From the NCBI GenBank assembly GCA_024449915.1, contig JAMZAV010000805.1, positions 219,325 to 283,324 on the forward strand: a DNA stretch of 64,000 nt, in the 5' to 3' direction. Under the pieces are notes generated by a model. The model saw nothing but the letters and a program-made list of their open reading frames with translations, searched no databases and was not told the DNA's origin. A program made the position numbers and the translations under genes. Below, in pieces: positions 1 to 13,642 of the stretch (the first letter of the stretch is position 1; each line of letters opens with the position of its first letter). The stretch is from Sweltsa coloradensis (taxonomy: Eukaryota > Arthropoda > Insecta > Plecoptera > Chloroperlidae).

Positions 1-632
1 TCTATATGACACCGTCACCCATTTCTTTTGAAATATAAATATGTAATTTAAAACTTAATTTTCCGAGGTCTTCTGCATTAGGTACATGTTACGTCGGTGC
101 TGGGACGTGTTCATTTCATTTTTTGCGACGTCAGGGGAAATAATGTTTAAATTGAGATAGTAGACGTAGTTCTTGTTTTCGATCCCCCTACGCGAATGCG
201 TTTTTCAACCCTTAACAACCCGAGGTTTAGACAGGGAAATAACATCTACATTCTCTACGAAGACGCGTTTTTCTGTGTCCGACGGAAATATAAAGGTTGA
301 TTTGTGATAGACGCGCACCCGGGGAAAGCGTGTGTATAGGTTGGCGTGTGGGTATAGGTGGTTGTTTGTTGGAACTGCCATGAATTTAATTCTTTTCACC
401 GATCACAAACGTTTTGTTTTCCGTTTCCTCAAGTTGCTTTCAAAACCAGCCTTTAACGTTTGATATAAACCGCCGAGAGACTTCATACAAAACGTTTTAC
501 CGGTCGTTAAATTCTGTTGAACACATTTTGATGAAGAATACTTTGTCTGGATGTAAACATGAACCTAGGTCGAGTACACGTGTGCAATGTGCATGCTTTA
601 TTAACTGGTATGTATTCATGTGTGATGAACAA

Positions 633-730
633 TCCCACCATTTGAAGTTTTGGTTTTTAAGACAGATCGCTATCACTTATATCCCACCATTTGAAGTTTT
701 GGTTTTTAAGACAGATCGCTATCACTTATA
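633..730. repeat. Two-copy tandem duplication, 49-bp period
   Basis: The 49-bp block beginning tcccaccatttgaagttttg occurs twice back to back, at 633-681 and 682-730. The copies look identical, which suggests a recent local duplication. It lies in gene-free DNA. Confidence 0.9.
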
Positions 731-1768
731 TCTCACTCGTATTTCTTCTTATAATGTAGGCCGATTCATAAACGAATTTAACATTTGATGCGGGCTGTTG
801 TAATCATCAACGATGGTTGTTGTGAGAATGTTTGTAATTTTTTTTCAGTCTACCGATATTTTCGAGAACAATGTTTGTCGTGCTTTGTTGGCAATAGTGA
901 CCTCATCGATTATATCCACTCCAGACTCACGTTTATCACAGTTGAGGGAGTAAAACATTTTGTGAAGTCACATGTTATTGGCAGTTATACTGTGTTTATT
1001 ATATGTTGGTTCCAGGGTTACCAATTCCCACACGTGTCTCGATCATTACAAGGGTGTGTAGAATACTCTGGTGCAGACAAGTCGATGTGTCACTGAGTGG
1101 TGGGATTCACACCTCGCAGGTTGACCCTATAGTTTCCATCGTTATCCTCCACCCATCACACACGTGATGGTGACACACACGTGACGTAATAATGCTAACC
1201 TTGCCTCCCGCTCACATCAAGAATAGCCAGCCCACCGGTTGAGCGGCGTGAGCTGCAAAACATGTAGCCGACTTGTTCGCCATCTATGAATATCAAGTAA
1301 CCACAATGCAACGCAAGTGCTGTTATGATTGTATAGTTAGGCCATAATAGAAAACCAGGAAATAAAATTACCCGTGTTATCATCACGCTGAAGATGAGAA
1401 TCTATTTGGAAATAATTGTAAAGCTGCTAACTCTGTTCAGTAAAGTTCGAAATAGTATTATATTACAAAAAATGTATAATAAGACAAGAATTTACAATAA
1501 TTTAGAATAGTTTTGGTACCGGTACCTGTAAATATATCTGTCAATCAAATTCTCTCATACGAGCTATCTTGCTAATTACATTCATTTATATATTTAATTA
1601 TGTAAGCCACTTAGAATTGAACACATTACACACTAACTGAATACTGATACATAATACAAATAATACAAATAGTACAAAATGTTGCCTGGTAGTACCGTAC
1701 ACAATACAAAAATGAGCCTACAAAATTACCACGATTATCAAAAGAGATTATTTAGTAAAAGCCTACAT

Positions 1769-2046
1769 AGCAGTGGCGTACGCAGGAATATATTATTTTT
1801 GGGGAGGGGCTTTGACCAGCGACTCAAGGGGTGTGTGTGGGGGATTGCCCCTCACAATAGCGCAGCATTTTTTTTAAATACCTATTTTTAAGTGATTTTT
1901 GGGCGTTTAAGAAGAAGTTAAGTGGCATTGTTGAACGAAAAAAAGAGAAATCAATAGATGAATTTAATTTTTTGAATAATAAACCTATTCATGATTTCCA
2001 GAATATGATATAAAAGCTGGGATTTCGGGGAGGGGGGGGACCACTG
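1769..2046. mobile_element. Possible MITE beginning CAGTGGCGTACGCAGG
   Basis: CAGTGGCGTACGCAGG at about 1769 resembles a transposon-terminus sequence that recurs in many animal genomes, and a G-rich stretch follows it. A matching right end is weak: only CCACTG near 2039-2044, again beside a G-rich run. The right boundary is therefore a guess. It could also be a solo end of a decayed element. Confidence 0.3.
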
Positions 2047-2848
2047 GATATGTCACTTTTACATAGGTTATACCAAACATGACAGTATACAATCTTAGCC
2101 GGTCCAGGAATCTCATGTTCCTGCCACACATTTTCTCCGATAACCTGATTTTACAAGTTTGTGTAACAGCAACGTGTGAATCTAATTTTATAATTCTCAT
2201 TGTTAGTTTCATTGGGAACGTGTTACAAATTATTATACACCGCGCTTATTTGATTTTGCTCTGATGGAAATATGTTCATTTTTATATTTAAAAAAATGTT
2301 ATTCCCGTTTGATAAATTATATTATATAATAATAATAATAATAATTTAAGCACACACAATTTTTGTAAGATATTTTTCGTTAAATTTCGTACCAAACTGT
2401 TCTCATATACTCTCTTCACTCCCATCACTGAAAACCTGCGGTTGAACGTCTCAAACGCGAATACTATACCTCAAGCACGATACTATTGACACGTTCCCGC
2501 TTTTTGTCTATCTTTTCTATTAGTGGATACGGAAGCTGCCTGCGCCTAGTTAATTTGCACATTGGCTCATAATTAACCTGGCAGTTGTCTTCTAACATTG
2601 TCTGCACCAGGAATGCTATTTCTGAACGCCGTGTATGTGTCAGTGTCAAAGTCTCCTTTGTGGCAGTTCATTAGGAACTGTCAAACTCATAGTTTTCCCT
2701 CCTTCTTTTTAAATATTCCTAATTATATCTGCCATATGTTGTAAGCTCTGCCGTTGTGGTGAACACTGATGACCTTGAGTTCACAAATGAAAAGATATTC
2801 TTTGGCCCATTAAATTAAATTAAATTAAGTAAATAAATAAATTAATTA

Positions 2849-2945
2849 ATTGTATTTAGAGTTTACGCACTTAGTTATATAACTGATTTTCAGTGGGGGA
2901 CAGTAAATCAAAGCGACCAAGCCAACCCTGTAGGCCTTTTGTAGG
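2849..2945 (-). repeat. SINE fragment of the ACTGATTTTCAGTGGGG family
   Basis: This stretch shares a long, nearly identical block with 53535-53625 and, more diverged, with 41490-41560. The block includes ACTGATTTTCAGTGGGGGAC and the following 'aatcaaagcgaccaagccaa'. A reverse-oriented copy lies at 28375-28552. The 53.5-kb copy carries a tRNA-like promoter on the minus strand, so this is read as the 3' part of a minus-strand SINE truncated before its tRNA head. Confidence 0.6.
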
Positions 2946-5900
2946 CTATTGTAGTAAAATATATAATAATATAAAACTGGTTCAATCCCCGGTGGAGGCA
3001 CTTTTTTATTTCTAATACCATCATAACAACGGCATAGTCGCCTACTATAATATATAATAGAATATCGTACATTTGATTACACACATCATTCTCTGTGCAA
3101 CCGCACGCCACTGGGATTAAAGAGCAAGCTAATCTTGTGATACTAACAAGTTCAAAATCTGCATCTTCACACCTCATTTCGTTTACCATGTTGTTTATTC
3201 ATAAGTTCTCTTGGCGCATGAGATAACATATTGTATAGGCTCACGATTGTATGTCATGGCACAGTTTCAATGTTCGGGTACGGCCGAAATTATTATCCAA
3301 CACCATCCAATGTTAACAGCTCATGGGAACTGTTTCAAAAAGCATCGTAATATTTATCAAACCTCGCGTTCAAGTTACATCCGTGAAATTACATCCAGTT
3401 CTCCTACCTATCTGGCCCTGTTTTAATTTTATTAATTCAGTGTGATTCTTCAGCTACAACAATGAATACAAGCGAAAAATGAATTACAAGTTTAAACTGA
3501 TTTTTTTTCGGCAAGACAATATTGATGCTCACATATGTACTTGTTTTAATATCTGTACAAGACGAGTACTTATTTTTATGTCATACGGCCTTGATGCGAA
3601 TTTGAACAATAACATAAATTCAACGTAGAGGCACATGATACCAATGTTTAAACTTAAACCCTTACACAACTCAGATACGTATGTCAATATATTAATATTG
3701 CCTACTTATAATACACGTGTTATCTGTACTGTTATTCTGACAATACTATTGATGGAGCAAACAAGTCTGCTAGCTAGTTATAAAGCTGCAGTCGATTGCG
3801 CCCGATTTGTGTGCGTTGATTCAAGTCCAAATTGGCCGGAATTTGATGTCCGTGACGGCGAGTGTACAACCGTATACGGCTGATCGAGCTCGCTTCTACT
3901 TTGTCCACACGTCCATCATCAAGGGCAGCAATTACTGAATTACATCATTTGGATTGACGAATTAGCGCTGCGCTACGATTATAATATGCATGCCACCTAT
4001 ATGGTAGGCCTATACTAGTTGTGAAGGGGTAGAGTGTCGACCATTTAGCTTTGCGTTTATAAAGTTGATTACTTACTCGGTAATTATGTACAAGTAGGTT
4101 CTATAGGTTAAATAGAAATGATTTAGTGCGTAAACATTTTATCAAAATTATTAATGTTTTCTTTGGACATCAAACATTTTTGTGCCTTGAGGTCAGTTAC
4201 TTTTTAAATGTCAAAAGAGTTGCTTGGAAATAAAAAACATTTTAACATGTTGGCATGTCTTGGATGTAAATTTCCGTAGTTTATATCTTCATGGTTATTG
4301 ATTGATTGGCGTTGTAACTTGTAATTGTGATATTGCGACCTCAATGAAAAACAGAAATATTATCATGAGAAAATTACCCATCTCGCGCGGCCAGCGTTGA
4401 CTCGAGAGTTCTACACTTGGAAAGTTCCTCTCATCTAGTGCACGGCATGTTTCACGCGGCTTCGCTTCTCAATTTCCTCCCATACTGTCAATCTCCCCCA
4501 CACTGATAAGCCGCTAACTCTGATGGATTCCTGAAAACACTTAAGCTTCACTCACAAACCTCGATGAGGTAGAGAGGTAATCAAACTTGTTCGAGACGAT
4601 TTTTTACAAGATCGAAACTCGAAAACAAGCTATATTCACCACGTTTTTGGTTTGTGACTTCTTCATTTGGATCTTATTAAATTTTCATCTCGGGTTTTGA
4701 TTTAACATAGCAAGAAAACGTAAAAATAAACTCTTCTTTTTCCGAGTGGCAGTGAAATTTAGACAAAATAACGTAACACACTATTGTTTTCGGTTTGAAA
4801 TTTTAAATACAAAATTAAGCAATTGAAAAGAAATGGTAAGCACATACAAACAAACAAAGGCTGGCAGTTCCAAGTGATATGATTCTGTATGTGTGAACCA
4901 TTCAAAGCGTCTTTTGTGTTGGTTGTCAGATTCACACGTGTATTTGCATTACAAGCATGAGCGAAATCTTTGTCAGATTGCTGAGTGGTGTTGTGTAAAA
5001 TGAGCCCAAGAGTAAAGAGAAAGGTGTGCGAGCAACCATGTGTGTTTTGGTGGGCGCAGTGAAACGCAGTCCTTCGACGTCTTACCTAAACCAATACATT
5101 TTATTGTTTTCCGCTTCGCAAAAACTAAGTCGGACTTCGAACCAACGGAATTCGAGCTCGCAATCAAGGTTTTATCACTGCATCATCTATCTGTTGTTGA
5201 TGTTGTGTGGTTCGAGTCACGTTGCAATTCTTTAACTTATCGGAATTATAAACTTTTCCAATAAATTCTACGAATTTCGAATTATAACCGTCTTCGAGGC
5301 ACAAGAAAAATAAACCATTTAATTTCCTTCTAGGTTGTGATGACTAATCCGTACGACCATTCACACTATCATGGCGGTTGTGGTGACGTAGAACGTTATA
5401 CACGATGCAACATTTTAACTCTGAAGTGAATGGCTATAACAGATTATTAACACTTGGTTAGGAAAAGAAGGGAGTGAATTCCTTGAATTCAAGGAGTTGC
5501 GCAGAAAGATTGAACCGTCGGCAACAGCCTGTACATATTTTGGTCTCGTGTCGTGTTCAATACTCTTGAGTTTTTGTTTATTGAATGTATTTATTTAGGT
5601 ATTTACTTTGGATTATTTTTGTATTTGCCTTGTAACGATCGCAATTGACATCTTATATCATAATGACGTTGCGCTGACTCATAATAATTATTTCTCGGTA
5701 AATTGCTTTTCAAGTTCAACTTGAGTTCAGTTTGTTCAGTATTGTCCATTTTAGATCTAGTTCACGTTTTAGAAGAACAACTAAATGGACTGTTCACAAT
5801 ATTTTTGGGGAAATTCAAGAACCGTTTCTCTGTATATAGCCCAATCTCGTTTGATCGTGTCCTCCCCTAATTTATGCAACACGTCTAATCGAGATGATAT

Positions 5901-6029
5901 ACGTGACTCCACTTGAGATTTACCCCTCGTTGATTAGGGGGTGTTGCATATTGCTGTTGTCGTGTTTTTGGTCTCGATAGAAAGAAACTCTGACTTGGGA
6001 AGCAAGTAGAAAGTGTTGATCATATGGTG

Positions 6030-6950
6030 CGTGTAACATGGGCCAAGAGCTTACGGAAACCTCCACCGGGGCGTGCCGGTCGCCGATGTCTGCACGCTGG
6101 AATTATCTGTATGTTTTTTTAGTGATTCGTGGTAGCTGCAAGAAACTCTCGTCTTCTTCTACATCTCGCTCTGCTCTGCTCTCAGCTCTGCTTGTGCGGC
6201 ACTTATTGCCAAGTACGTTCACGTGAAAACACGTTTCACTCTCTGTGTTTGCGACACCGACATTCCGAGCGGCGTCGCCCATCGTTTCCTGTGGCTGTTG
6301 ATACTGCGGGCTTTATCTCGTGCTCTGAATCCTGTGACAGTTCGTGGGTCGGACCCGATGTGTGCGTTTGACACTTCGGTTCCCCAAGCGTGACAAGTTA
6401 TCTCGTGCGCGTGCGTGATTTAATCGTGTTCACCTCCTAGTGTTTATAAACAAATTGTCGTGCGTGTGTTGTTATTACTGTTCGTAAACACATTGAAGTG
6501 GAACGATTGCTAATATTAGATAAAATCAAATACACTAGTCATGTTTGTTGTTACTTCATGTGATGATAATAATAAGTAAAGTCAAATTTCCGCCCAATTC
6601 AGGGCATGTTTAGGCTATGGCATAAAACGTAAATCAAAGATAATCACTAGATCGAGGCCTAACAAAATATCCAAAGGTGATATTTATCATATTTTCGGTG
6701 GTATTTTTGAAATTGGTGTTTGTTGTGATATGTTTGAGTCTGTGGGGATTTCGATTACTATTTATCATCTCTTGGTTGTTTCTGAAGGTAATTGCGTTGG
6801 TCTGGAGGCCACGAGTGCGAGCTAACGGGCGTGTGTTTCGTGTCAGTCGACGTCGTGTTTACACGTCCCGGGCAGTTGGCGGAAGTGAGCGAGACCTCGG
6901 CGGGAGGCGACGTCTTACTCGCGCCGCGACGCCCAGTGGCCAACATGTGG
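6030..6950 (+). promoter_or_regulatory. GC/CpG-rich region, candidate promoter and 5' UTR
   Basis: GC content and CpG frequency rise sharply against the AT-rich surroundings, mainly at 6030-6420 and 6790-6950. The rise sits just upstream of the first candidate coding exon at 7012. No clear TATA box was found. CpG-rich promoters are common for housekeeping signalling genes, so a promoter or 5' UTR is inferred. Open frames inside it show no protein similarity. Confidence 0.4.
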
Positions 6951-6965
6951 CTAACTAACATGTAA
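6945..6965 (+). promoter_or_regulatory. Possible upstream ORF (six codons)
   Basis: A short ORF reads Met-Trp-Leu-Thr-Asn-Met-stop. Its ATG context (AAC before the ATG) is better than that of the ATG at 7012, which has C at -3. It ends 46 nt before 7012. If transcription starts upstream of here it could reduce initiation at the main start. The transcript itself is not shown, so this is inference. Confidence 0.25.
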
Positions 6966-7011
6966 ATAGGGAAGAGGAGACTATATCCATATACCATAGC
7001 TCGTAAAACAG

Positions 7012-7369
7012 ATGTGGTTTAATGTACTCGAATCGAGTTTCCTAATGTCGAGTTTCAAGTCGAAGATTCGACGTCGTAAATACGCGTTTGCTCGGAGTAT
7101 CGTGGGTGGCAGGTCAAATAACTCGACCGCTAGTAGCATGCACAACGAGAACTCGAAAGTGGTGGTCGATGGTTGGGAGTATCTGAATTTCAATCCAGCG
7201 GCGGCGTGTGGGCGTAGCGTGGAGGAAGGGGTTGAGCAGACGTTGGCTCCGCCGCCCCTGCCGCCCCGCGGCCCGTCCCCGGTGGAGCCGCCCCCGCGAC
7301 CACCCCCGTGGCTTGCGACACTGCCCCATGCCGTGACCATGAACTTGAGCCAAGTGCCCTATGAAGCAG
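7012..7369 (+). CDS. Candidate first coding exon of the Rho-GEF gene
   Basis: The exon runs from the first ATG after an in-frame stop (TAG at 6997) to the donor CAG|GTAGAT. A second in-frame ATG at 7045, opening MSSFKSKIRRRKYAFARS, is an alternative start; both have C at -3. The 119 codons encode a basic N-terminus, a Ser/Asn-rich stretch and a proline-rich segment (PPPLPPRGPSP, then PPPRPPP), which is the type of sequence that can bind SH3 domains. I do not recognise the domain. The exon ends with one base of a codon, which exactly completes the frame of the exon at 15012. That phase match and the GC-rich upstream region support it as a first exon of the same gene. It could instead belong to another gene. 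Confidence 0.5.
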
Positions 7370-8892
7370 GTAGATATTCCCACTCGGGTATTGTGGCAAT
7401 GCGAGGATGTGTCTTACTTCCTATGTTGCCATGTGTACCTCAATAACACTGATGGGTTTGACCTTTATGATCTTAATAGGTTGTCACTTTTCACTTCATC
7501 ATACCACTTGCTTTCAAACACATTCATCACTGGAGAGGTATGCCCAGTGCTAGCATTACTGATGTGTTGATACACCATGAGTGGTGTCATTGTTATTCGA
7601 ATTCGCGCTGGTAAATCGAAGTAGACATAAGTTGAGACATGTTTTTCGATCGAGTAGTAAGCCCATTACCTCTGCGTACGTTTTCCTGTCAGAATCCACA
7701 ATCTTTTCTTGGAAAACCTATCTCGACTCGATGCTAGGGCCGCTGGATCACTTCGTCCATATAAAGCTAAATGGTATGCAACTTTACATGCCAACGTTTT
7801 TTTAACTGTACAAAGATCGCTAAGATTCAAATTCTTCGTATGAAGAGTGAATGTGTGTGTGCAACTTACCCACAGCACGAGTTGAATGACGCATGGCGGG
7901 AGTGGAACGAACTGATGTTAGGAAACATACGTAGGACTAGAACTTTTTTTTTAGTTTAAGAATTTGTCTGTCTATAGCCATGGTTGCCGGTTGTTCAGAT
8001 ATTTAATTAAAATTAGATAATTCTCACTAGTATGTGGGCGGTGCTGATTGAGGGACATTGGGATCCGGATAGCGTTATCCCAACCAAATCCCAGTCCATT
8101 TGAGTATGATTCCTTGTAAATGTTAACGCAGATTACTTTTTGTTTTGTCCGAAACAAAACGCACGTGTCAATGGCCCATCAAGAATGTTTCAAGCTATCA
8201 GCGTTGATTTCGAAATGCATTAGGGAGGAGATACCTCCCAATAAGTTCATTAGGCTTAACGTAATGTGAGTTTTTCACTCCTAGCCGTATAAACAGAGGG
8301 TGTGTCTTTTAGCTAGCGTATTTCCGCACACATTATCCTCTCTTTCCGGCATTACAAACTGTAATGATGAGAGTGAGATCATAGGTGTCGCACCGACAAG
8401 TTTGAATCCGTGATCTGAAAAGGGAAAAAAGTAGAATGCTCAAAATCATGTAGATATTTAAAGCTTGTTGTTTCAAATCAAGAGTTTGTGCTAGGAGGAA
8501 CGAGTAATGTAAATGTGAACTATTTTGCTTATTGTGGAGACACTTGCGTCTTGAAAGTCTGTCGTCTGAAGTCATGATGTGTTACGAATTACGATACTTC
8601 CCGGATTTGCCCAATCGGATATTGTTTTCTCTTCCTTTCACTCATTCATGTCGACAAACTTTAGTCGGTAATTTTCACTATTTAACCCCATGTAGCATTA
8701 GTTAAGTTATGCAATCGGTTGCACATTCTTCATTTACCTGACAGTGACACCTCGAAAACGCCTCATTCTGTCTATGTCCAATCTAACTCTCCTTTGCTGT
8801 TCGTGTGCGGTTTAGTTTAAATTAGTGCCAAAGTGCGGCACGGCATACAGTTACGTCCATAGAGTTCATGCTGTGTGTGGTAAATGCACCGT

Positions 8893-9643
8893 GACCCGGC
8901 ACCTCCACCAACTATCTATATAATTGGATGTTAAAATTACCGATGATACATGATTGATTGTGATAATTTTGTGGTGGATTCAAGTCAATTAATTAACCTT
9001 GCAATCGATAATCTTCATACATTTTAACAACTCAAACCAATGTAATTGGTCACTATACATCTCGATAAAATTTTAAAATAATTCGTAAAGCGCGTATACT
9101 TGTTTAGAAGTTATAAGCAGATTTCGTGTCAAAATGACACGCTTTATTAAACGTCGTTGGCATGGAAAAAGTTAGTTCTTATACTTACTTGTAGATTAGG
9201 CTTAATACTGGCCTAAACTTTTCGTTTGTCAATTTAACAATTATTTCGCGTAAATGTATATTACTCGACCCGGCACCTCCACCAACTATCTATATAATTG
9301 GATGTTAAAATGACCGATGATACATGATTGTTTGTGATAATTTTGTGGTGGATTCAAGTCAATTAATTAACCTTGCAATCGATAATCTTCAAACATTTTA
9401 ACAACTCAAACCAATGTAATTGGTCACTATACACCTCGATAAAATTTTAAAATAATTCGTAAAGCGCGTATACTTGTTTAGAAGTTATAAGCTGATTTCG
9501 TGTCAAAATGATACGCTTTATTCAACGTCGTTGGCATGGAAAAAGTTAGTTATTACTTACTTGTAGAGTGTATTAGGCTTAATACTGGCCCCAACTTTTC
9601 GTCTGTCAATTTAACAATTATTTCGCGGAAATGTATATTACTC
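8893..9643. repeat. Two-copy tandem repeat, 374-bp period
   Basis: Units at 8893-9266 and 9267-9643 are nearly identical, differing by a few substitutions and short indels. Each unit begins with GACCCGGCACCTCCACCA and ends near 'aaatgtatattactc'. No coding potential is seen. The shared motif at the head of each unit links it to the tandem repeats at 31.6 kb and 49.3 kb. Confidence 0.95.
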
Positions 9644-12339
9644 TATTGGTACGAACGATATTCCAAAATAGTGCTAATTGTAGAATTTGTTGTCCATAAG
9701 ATGGCATTACTCCGCTAGTTCACAAACGATTTGCTCAATTTTTTCTTTGTTTACTTTTTACATTTAGTTCCCACAAACGAAATAATAAAGTTCTCCATTT
9801 GGTTAGTAAAGTTTAAATAACACTGAAACTAAGAAATATTTATATTGTAGATTAATTCAGTCAGGAGTCACAGATTGGGTTGAAGATTAAAATTCTCATA
9901 TTTATATATTTTATGACGTATTAAATCTTTACATAAATATTATTTATCACGTTACGTTCTTTCGCATCATAATGCAATATTATGCACTGTTTCACGCTTA
10001 CTACCATTAGTGACGATCCTCAACATATATATGACACTTTTGCAGAAGTTATTAAATATACGGAGTACTAAACAATTATATATCAGACATAGAATATGCT
10101 AGTTTGCAGAAGTATGAGTTAAATCATGTGTGTGATCACATTGCGGTTCAGTCATGCAGTCTCTTTATTGCTTATCGTTTATTTTTTAAATTATTATACA
10201 AACAATTACGCAATTCCCCTTTGGGTTTCTTTCTTTGTTCAAGCAAGGCATCTTCGGTTGACTCTATAGCTCAGCAAACACGCTTGGCAAACACAAATCA
10301 CCATAAACAATAGGATGGCACCCAAGCCCCTGCGTGTCACAGATGTGTTTATATGTCGTAATGTTTTAACCACGACCGGACGTTTGGGTTGGCCATGTTG
10401 TCGTCACTGGTCGCCCCATCGAATTAAGAACACGCTCTCAAGCAGCCACTCCTATACCGGCATACATGTTTGCTTCCTCATTTCTCACATATCCCTGCTC
10501 CGTTTATGTTACCAAACCAATACATAGGCTTTTGAATAGATTTTATTCAAAATTGAAGGCCCTTCGTTCTACCTGCTTAGATAGAGCAATGGATAATAAT
10601 AATTAATGATAGTAGGCCTACTAGTGGCAGTAATAATAATAGTAATAGCCAGCTTTATTGGGATAGTTTATTTATTTCCGTTTGACGGTTTGCTATTTAT
10701 AGAAATGCTAGAGTGACTACATGTCTTACATTTTAATCACTTAGAACTGTGCAGTGAATTGCCACGGCGACTGCGGCCTTTTGAAGTCCTTGTGGCGACT
10801 GTACAAGCTACAAGTATCTCTAGATAGACTCTAGTCTGACGAGACACTTCCATAAGGTGAAGGACAACAACGTGTGCATTAGAATTAGATTACGATTGTG
10901 CGATGATGCTGACTGGTACAGCTAGTGCTGCTACACACATCCTTTATTTCCTGCTCTACGAAGAACGCGAATACAATTACATCTATTAGGAGAGAAGCTC
11001 CCTTGTACGCACACCTTGTCAGTCCGTCCGTCTGTGCGTGTCAGTTTTACAGTAAAAAACGAACACCTCAGATTGAGCTTCCTTCCTTCGTTTACTTTTG
11101 TTTTTACTCGGCAACTAATAAACGATTTGTGAGTATTTTTCTTCGACAATGTTGATTTGGTGGCTTCGCTCCCTATTTTTGGTAGTACTGTGCCCGTGCT
11201 TGTACCTATGGGATCTCGATGGTTGCTTTTAGCACTTATTGTAACAATTGACTACTACACGTTTACTCAACTTTGATGATCTGCTAGGTTGACAGCCCTT
11301 TGATTTGTCCAATATTAGATAGGATCAAGAAATGTACATATACTTCGTTTCTTATATTTGATTTCTGCCAATTTTCAAACAACATGCGGCATACAGATGT
11401 TCCAATGATGCTCGATCTACTTCTTCGTGGGCGCTGTTCAGGGTCCTTCCAAGAGAGAATACCTATACATTCCAATTCCAGAATTAACCCCCTCGCTTCG
11501 CGACAATTTGCGCATTTCACCATCAAAGGGAAGTATATTTTGTAAGACTAGTGTACTTAATTTCGCTACGTGACCTACTAACTAAGGCTTTATATAAAAG
11601 CATTTCTGTGTTTGGCCGAGTCTCTTGTCTCGTGATGTGATGAGCTCCAGACGACGGGAATCTCAGCAGAAATCTGGCTGGCACCAACCGAACTATAATT
11701 CACTGCTCGAGTGCCGCGCATTCGGGACACGCCCTCTTATCGTTATCACTTTTATAACCTAATCTCAGGAAAACGAAGGGGGAAATTCTCGCTTCTTTTG
11801 TGTGGGATCGCGCACCCGGGAAATTCGATTCGAAATTCTGAAAATTGAATGATTCCAATTGATGTTATACCGATCATGTAACGCTTATGTATACCGCTAA
11901 ATAATTTCATCGGCTGGTTCGTATCCACGAATCGAATAATGTTTTGGTTGGATTTGCTGATAAAATTTCTGAACTTTCTATGCGATGGAGCCTGTGCCAC
12001 TTTATACCTAATTGAACTAGGGTCCGGTTAATTGTTGTCCCCGGGGATTCCCGTCTCGAAGAAAACATGGCAATTATACCAAATTATACGTCATGACTAC
12101 TCAAGAAATGATATGCAAGCATGTTGTCGGTAAGATGAATGCGCGGTAAAGAATTGACCTTTTTTAGTAGAAAGTTTTTTATATAAGAAGTCAAAATTAT
12201 ATTAATCACGATGGTCTCCGTGCGAAATTGGACGCTGAGCCGGGAATAGAATTTCAGTGGTTATTTCGGAACGATGTACGAGCCAGGAAATGCTCATTCT
12301 ATCACCAACTATAGTAAGTAGGGAGTATTATTGCGGGAA

Positions 12340-12482
12340 CCCTACCTTCCCTTATACGACTACGCGACGACGACAAAGACAACGACGCGAGAAATCTACC
12401 TTCCCGCCCCGCGCCTGTAGCTGGATCTGTCCAGCACGGGTCTGTCCTCTCCTCATACCCTAGGCTGGAGTGGCGGATTAAG
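12340..12482. repeat. Dispersed repeat, related to 61720-61910
   Basis: The segment around 'ctgtccagcacgggtctgtc' followed by 'aggctggagtggcggatta' matches 61850-61905 in the same order ('ttgtccagtatgggtctttc' then 'aggctagagtggcacatta'). The two copies are clearly diverged. The family is not identified; it may be an old retroposon. Confidence 0.5.
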
Positions 12483-13555
12483 GACCTAACGGTTGACGCG
12501 CCCTTACACCAAATAAACTAAACCGAACTATAAGATGGTGATTGGTTGTCGAGAATATAATTGTGTGGTCCGTGTAGCTTACCTTGTTTATCTGTAAAAT
12601 GTTCTCATCCAAGTATGAAAACATATTAATATTCCTAGATTGTACCACATGTATCCCTCACCCACACTTCTCCCTTTGATAAGACTAAACTTCTCATTGT
12701 ATTTATTTAAATTTCTTTGGAGATGTTATGTTTTAACACGGTTGGTACTAATAACCTGGATGTTACTGCATTTTAACATTCATAATTATAATTCACGGTG
12801 TAACGCTTATTTGCATCTTATTTAGTTTACTTTCGTTTGTTCTTTAATCGTGGAATTTTAGCTGCGGTACCATATGATAAGATGATTGATGAGGCAACTG
12901 AGAAGTAGGCCTAGGCCAGGTACACATAGCACACACACTTCACACGTCCAAGTGCAAGGTATACCTCGCCATCAGTCGGGGACGAGAATCAATGCCGGCT
13001 CGAAGGGCAGGCAGACAACAATTGAAGTGCGTATCGCTCATGTCCATATGCTACTCGAGCCTCCTTTAGAGTCGAGGTAAACGTGATTGGCCTCAATCAG
13101 GGTATGCCTGCCTAATTGTCCGTGGGTGTGTCGGGGGCCAGCTGAATTCAAGAGACATTCAATTGCATTGTCTTGTGCTATGCAAATGCGACGGGTTGAG
13201 TGGCCTTCGCCGGGATGACGGTTGGATTACCAAGGAGACGGTCACCCGATACTCCTCGCCGCAAACAGGTTACCTCTATGTCTACATTACGCAACCGGCT
13301 AGTTTCTTGTAACTATCCATGAAAGTACAGTAGTGTAAAACACGCTCGTCATTTTACATATTAGGTCGTGTCTGATTTTGTTAAATATCAAGCAACCCGC
13401 CAACAATCGAATTATGTACATCACTAAGCTGTCGATAATACAACATCAGGTACGGGTGGAACAGAAGTAACCAAATGAGTGAGTGAAGCTAACTTAATCA
13501 ACAGATAGTCGAAGAAATATATATTTTTTTAATTATTCGCCGTGCGTTGATTTTT

Positions 13556-13642
13556 TGGTGGAGGTGCCGGGTATGCGTAACACTAGAAAAACCGTTCGTT
13601 TCCTGTTCGCGCGTACGGTATAGTCCGGTGCAGGTGCCGGGT
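13556..13642 (+). repeat. Two copies of the GGTGGAGGTGCCGGG motif
   Basis: A full TGGTGGAGGTGCCGGGT lies at 13556-13572, and an 11-bp partial copy (AGGTGCCGGGT) at 13632-13642. The sequence between them is not repeated. Confidence 0.75.

Larger units (their letters stand above)
1..5999. other. Gene-free flank upstream of the gene
   Basis: I see no supported coding exon here on either strand. Open frames are short, start at arbitrary points, and lack splice signals or recognisable protein motifs. The stretch is AT-rich and holds a 49-bp tandem duplication (633-730), a possible transposon end near 1769, a short AAT repeat near 2320-2344 and a SINE fragment near 2849-2945. The rest is unassigned. 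Confidence 0.6.

Noticed and set aside
7114..7383. Minus-strand open frames opposite the 7012-7369 exon
   Set aside because: They are shadows of the proline-rich plus-strand frame, caused by its high GC content.
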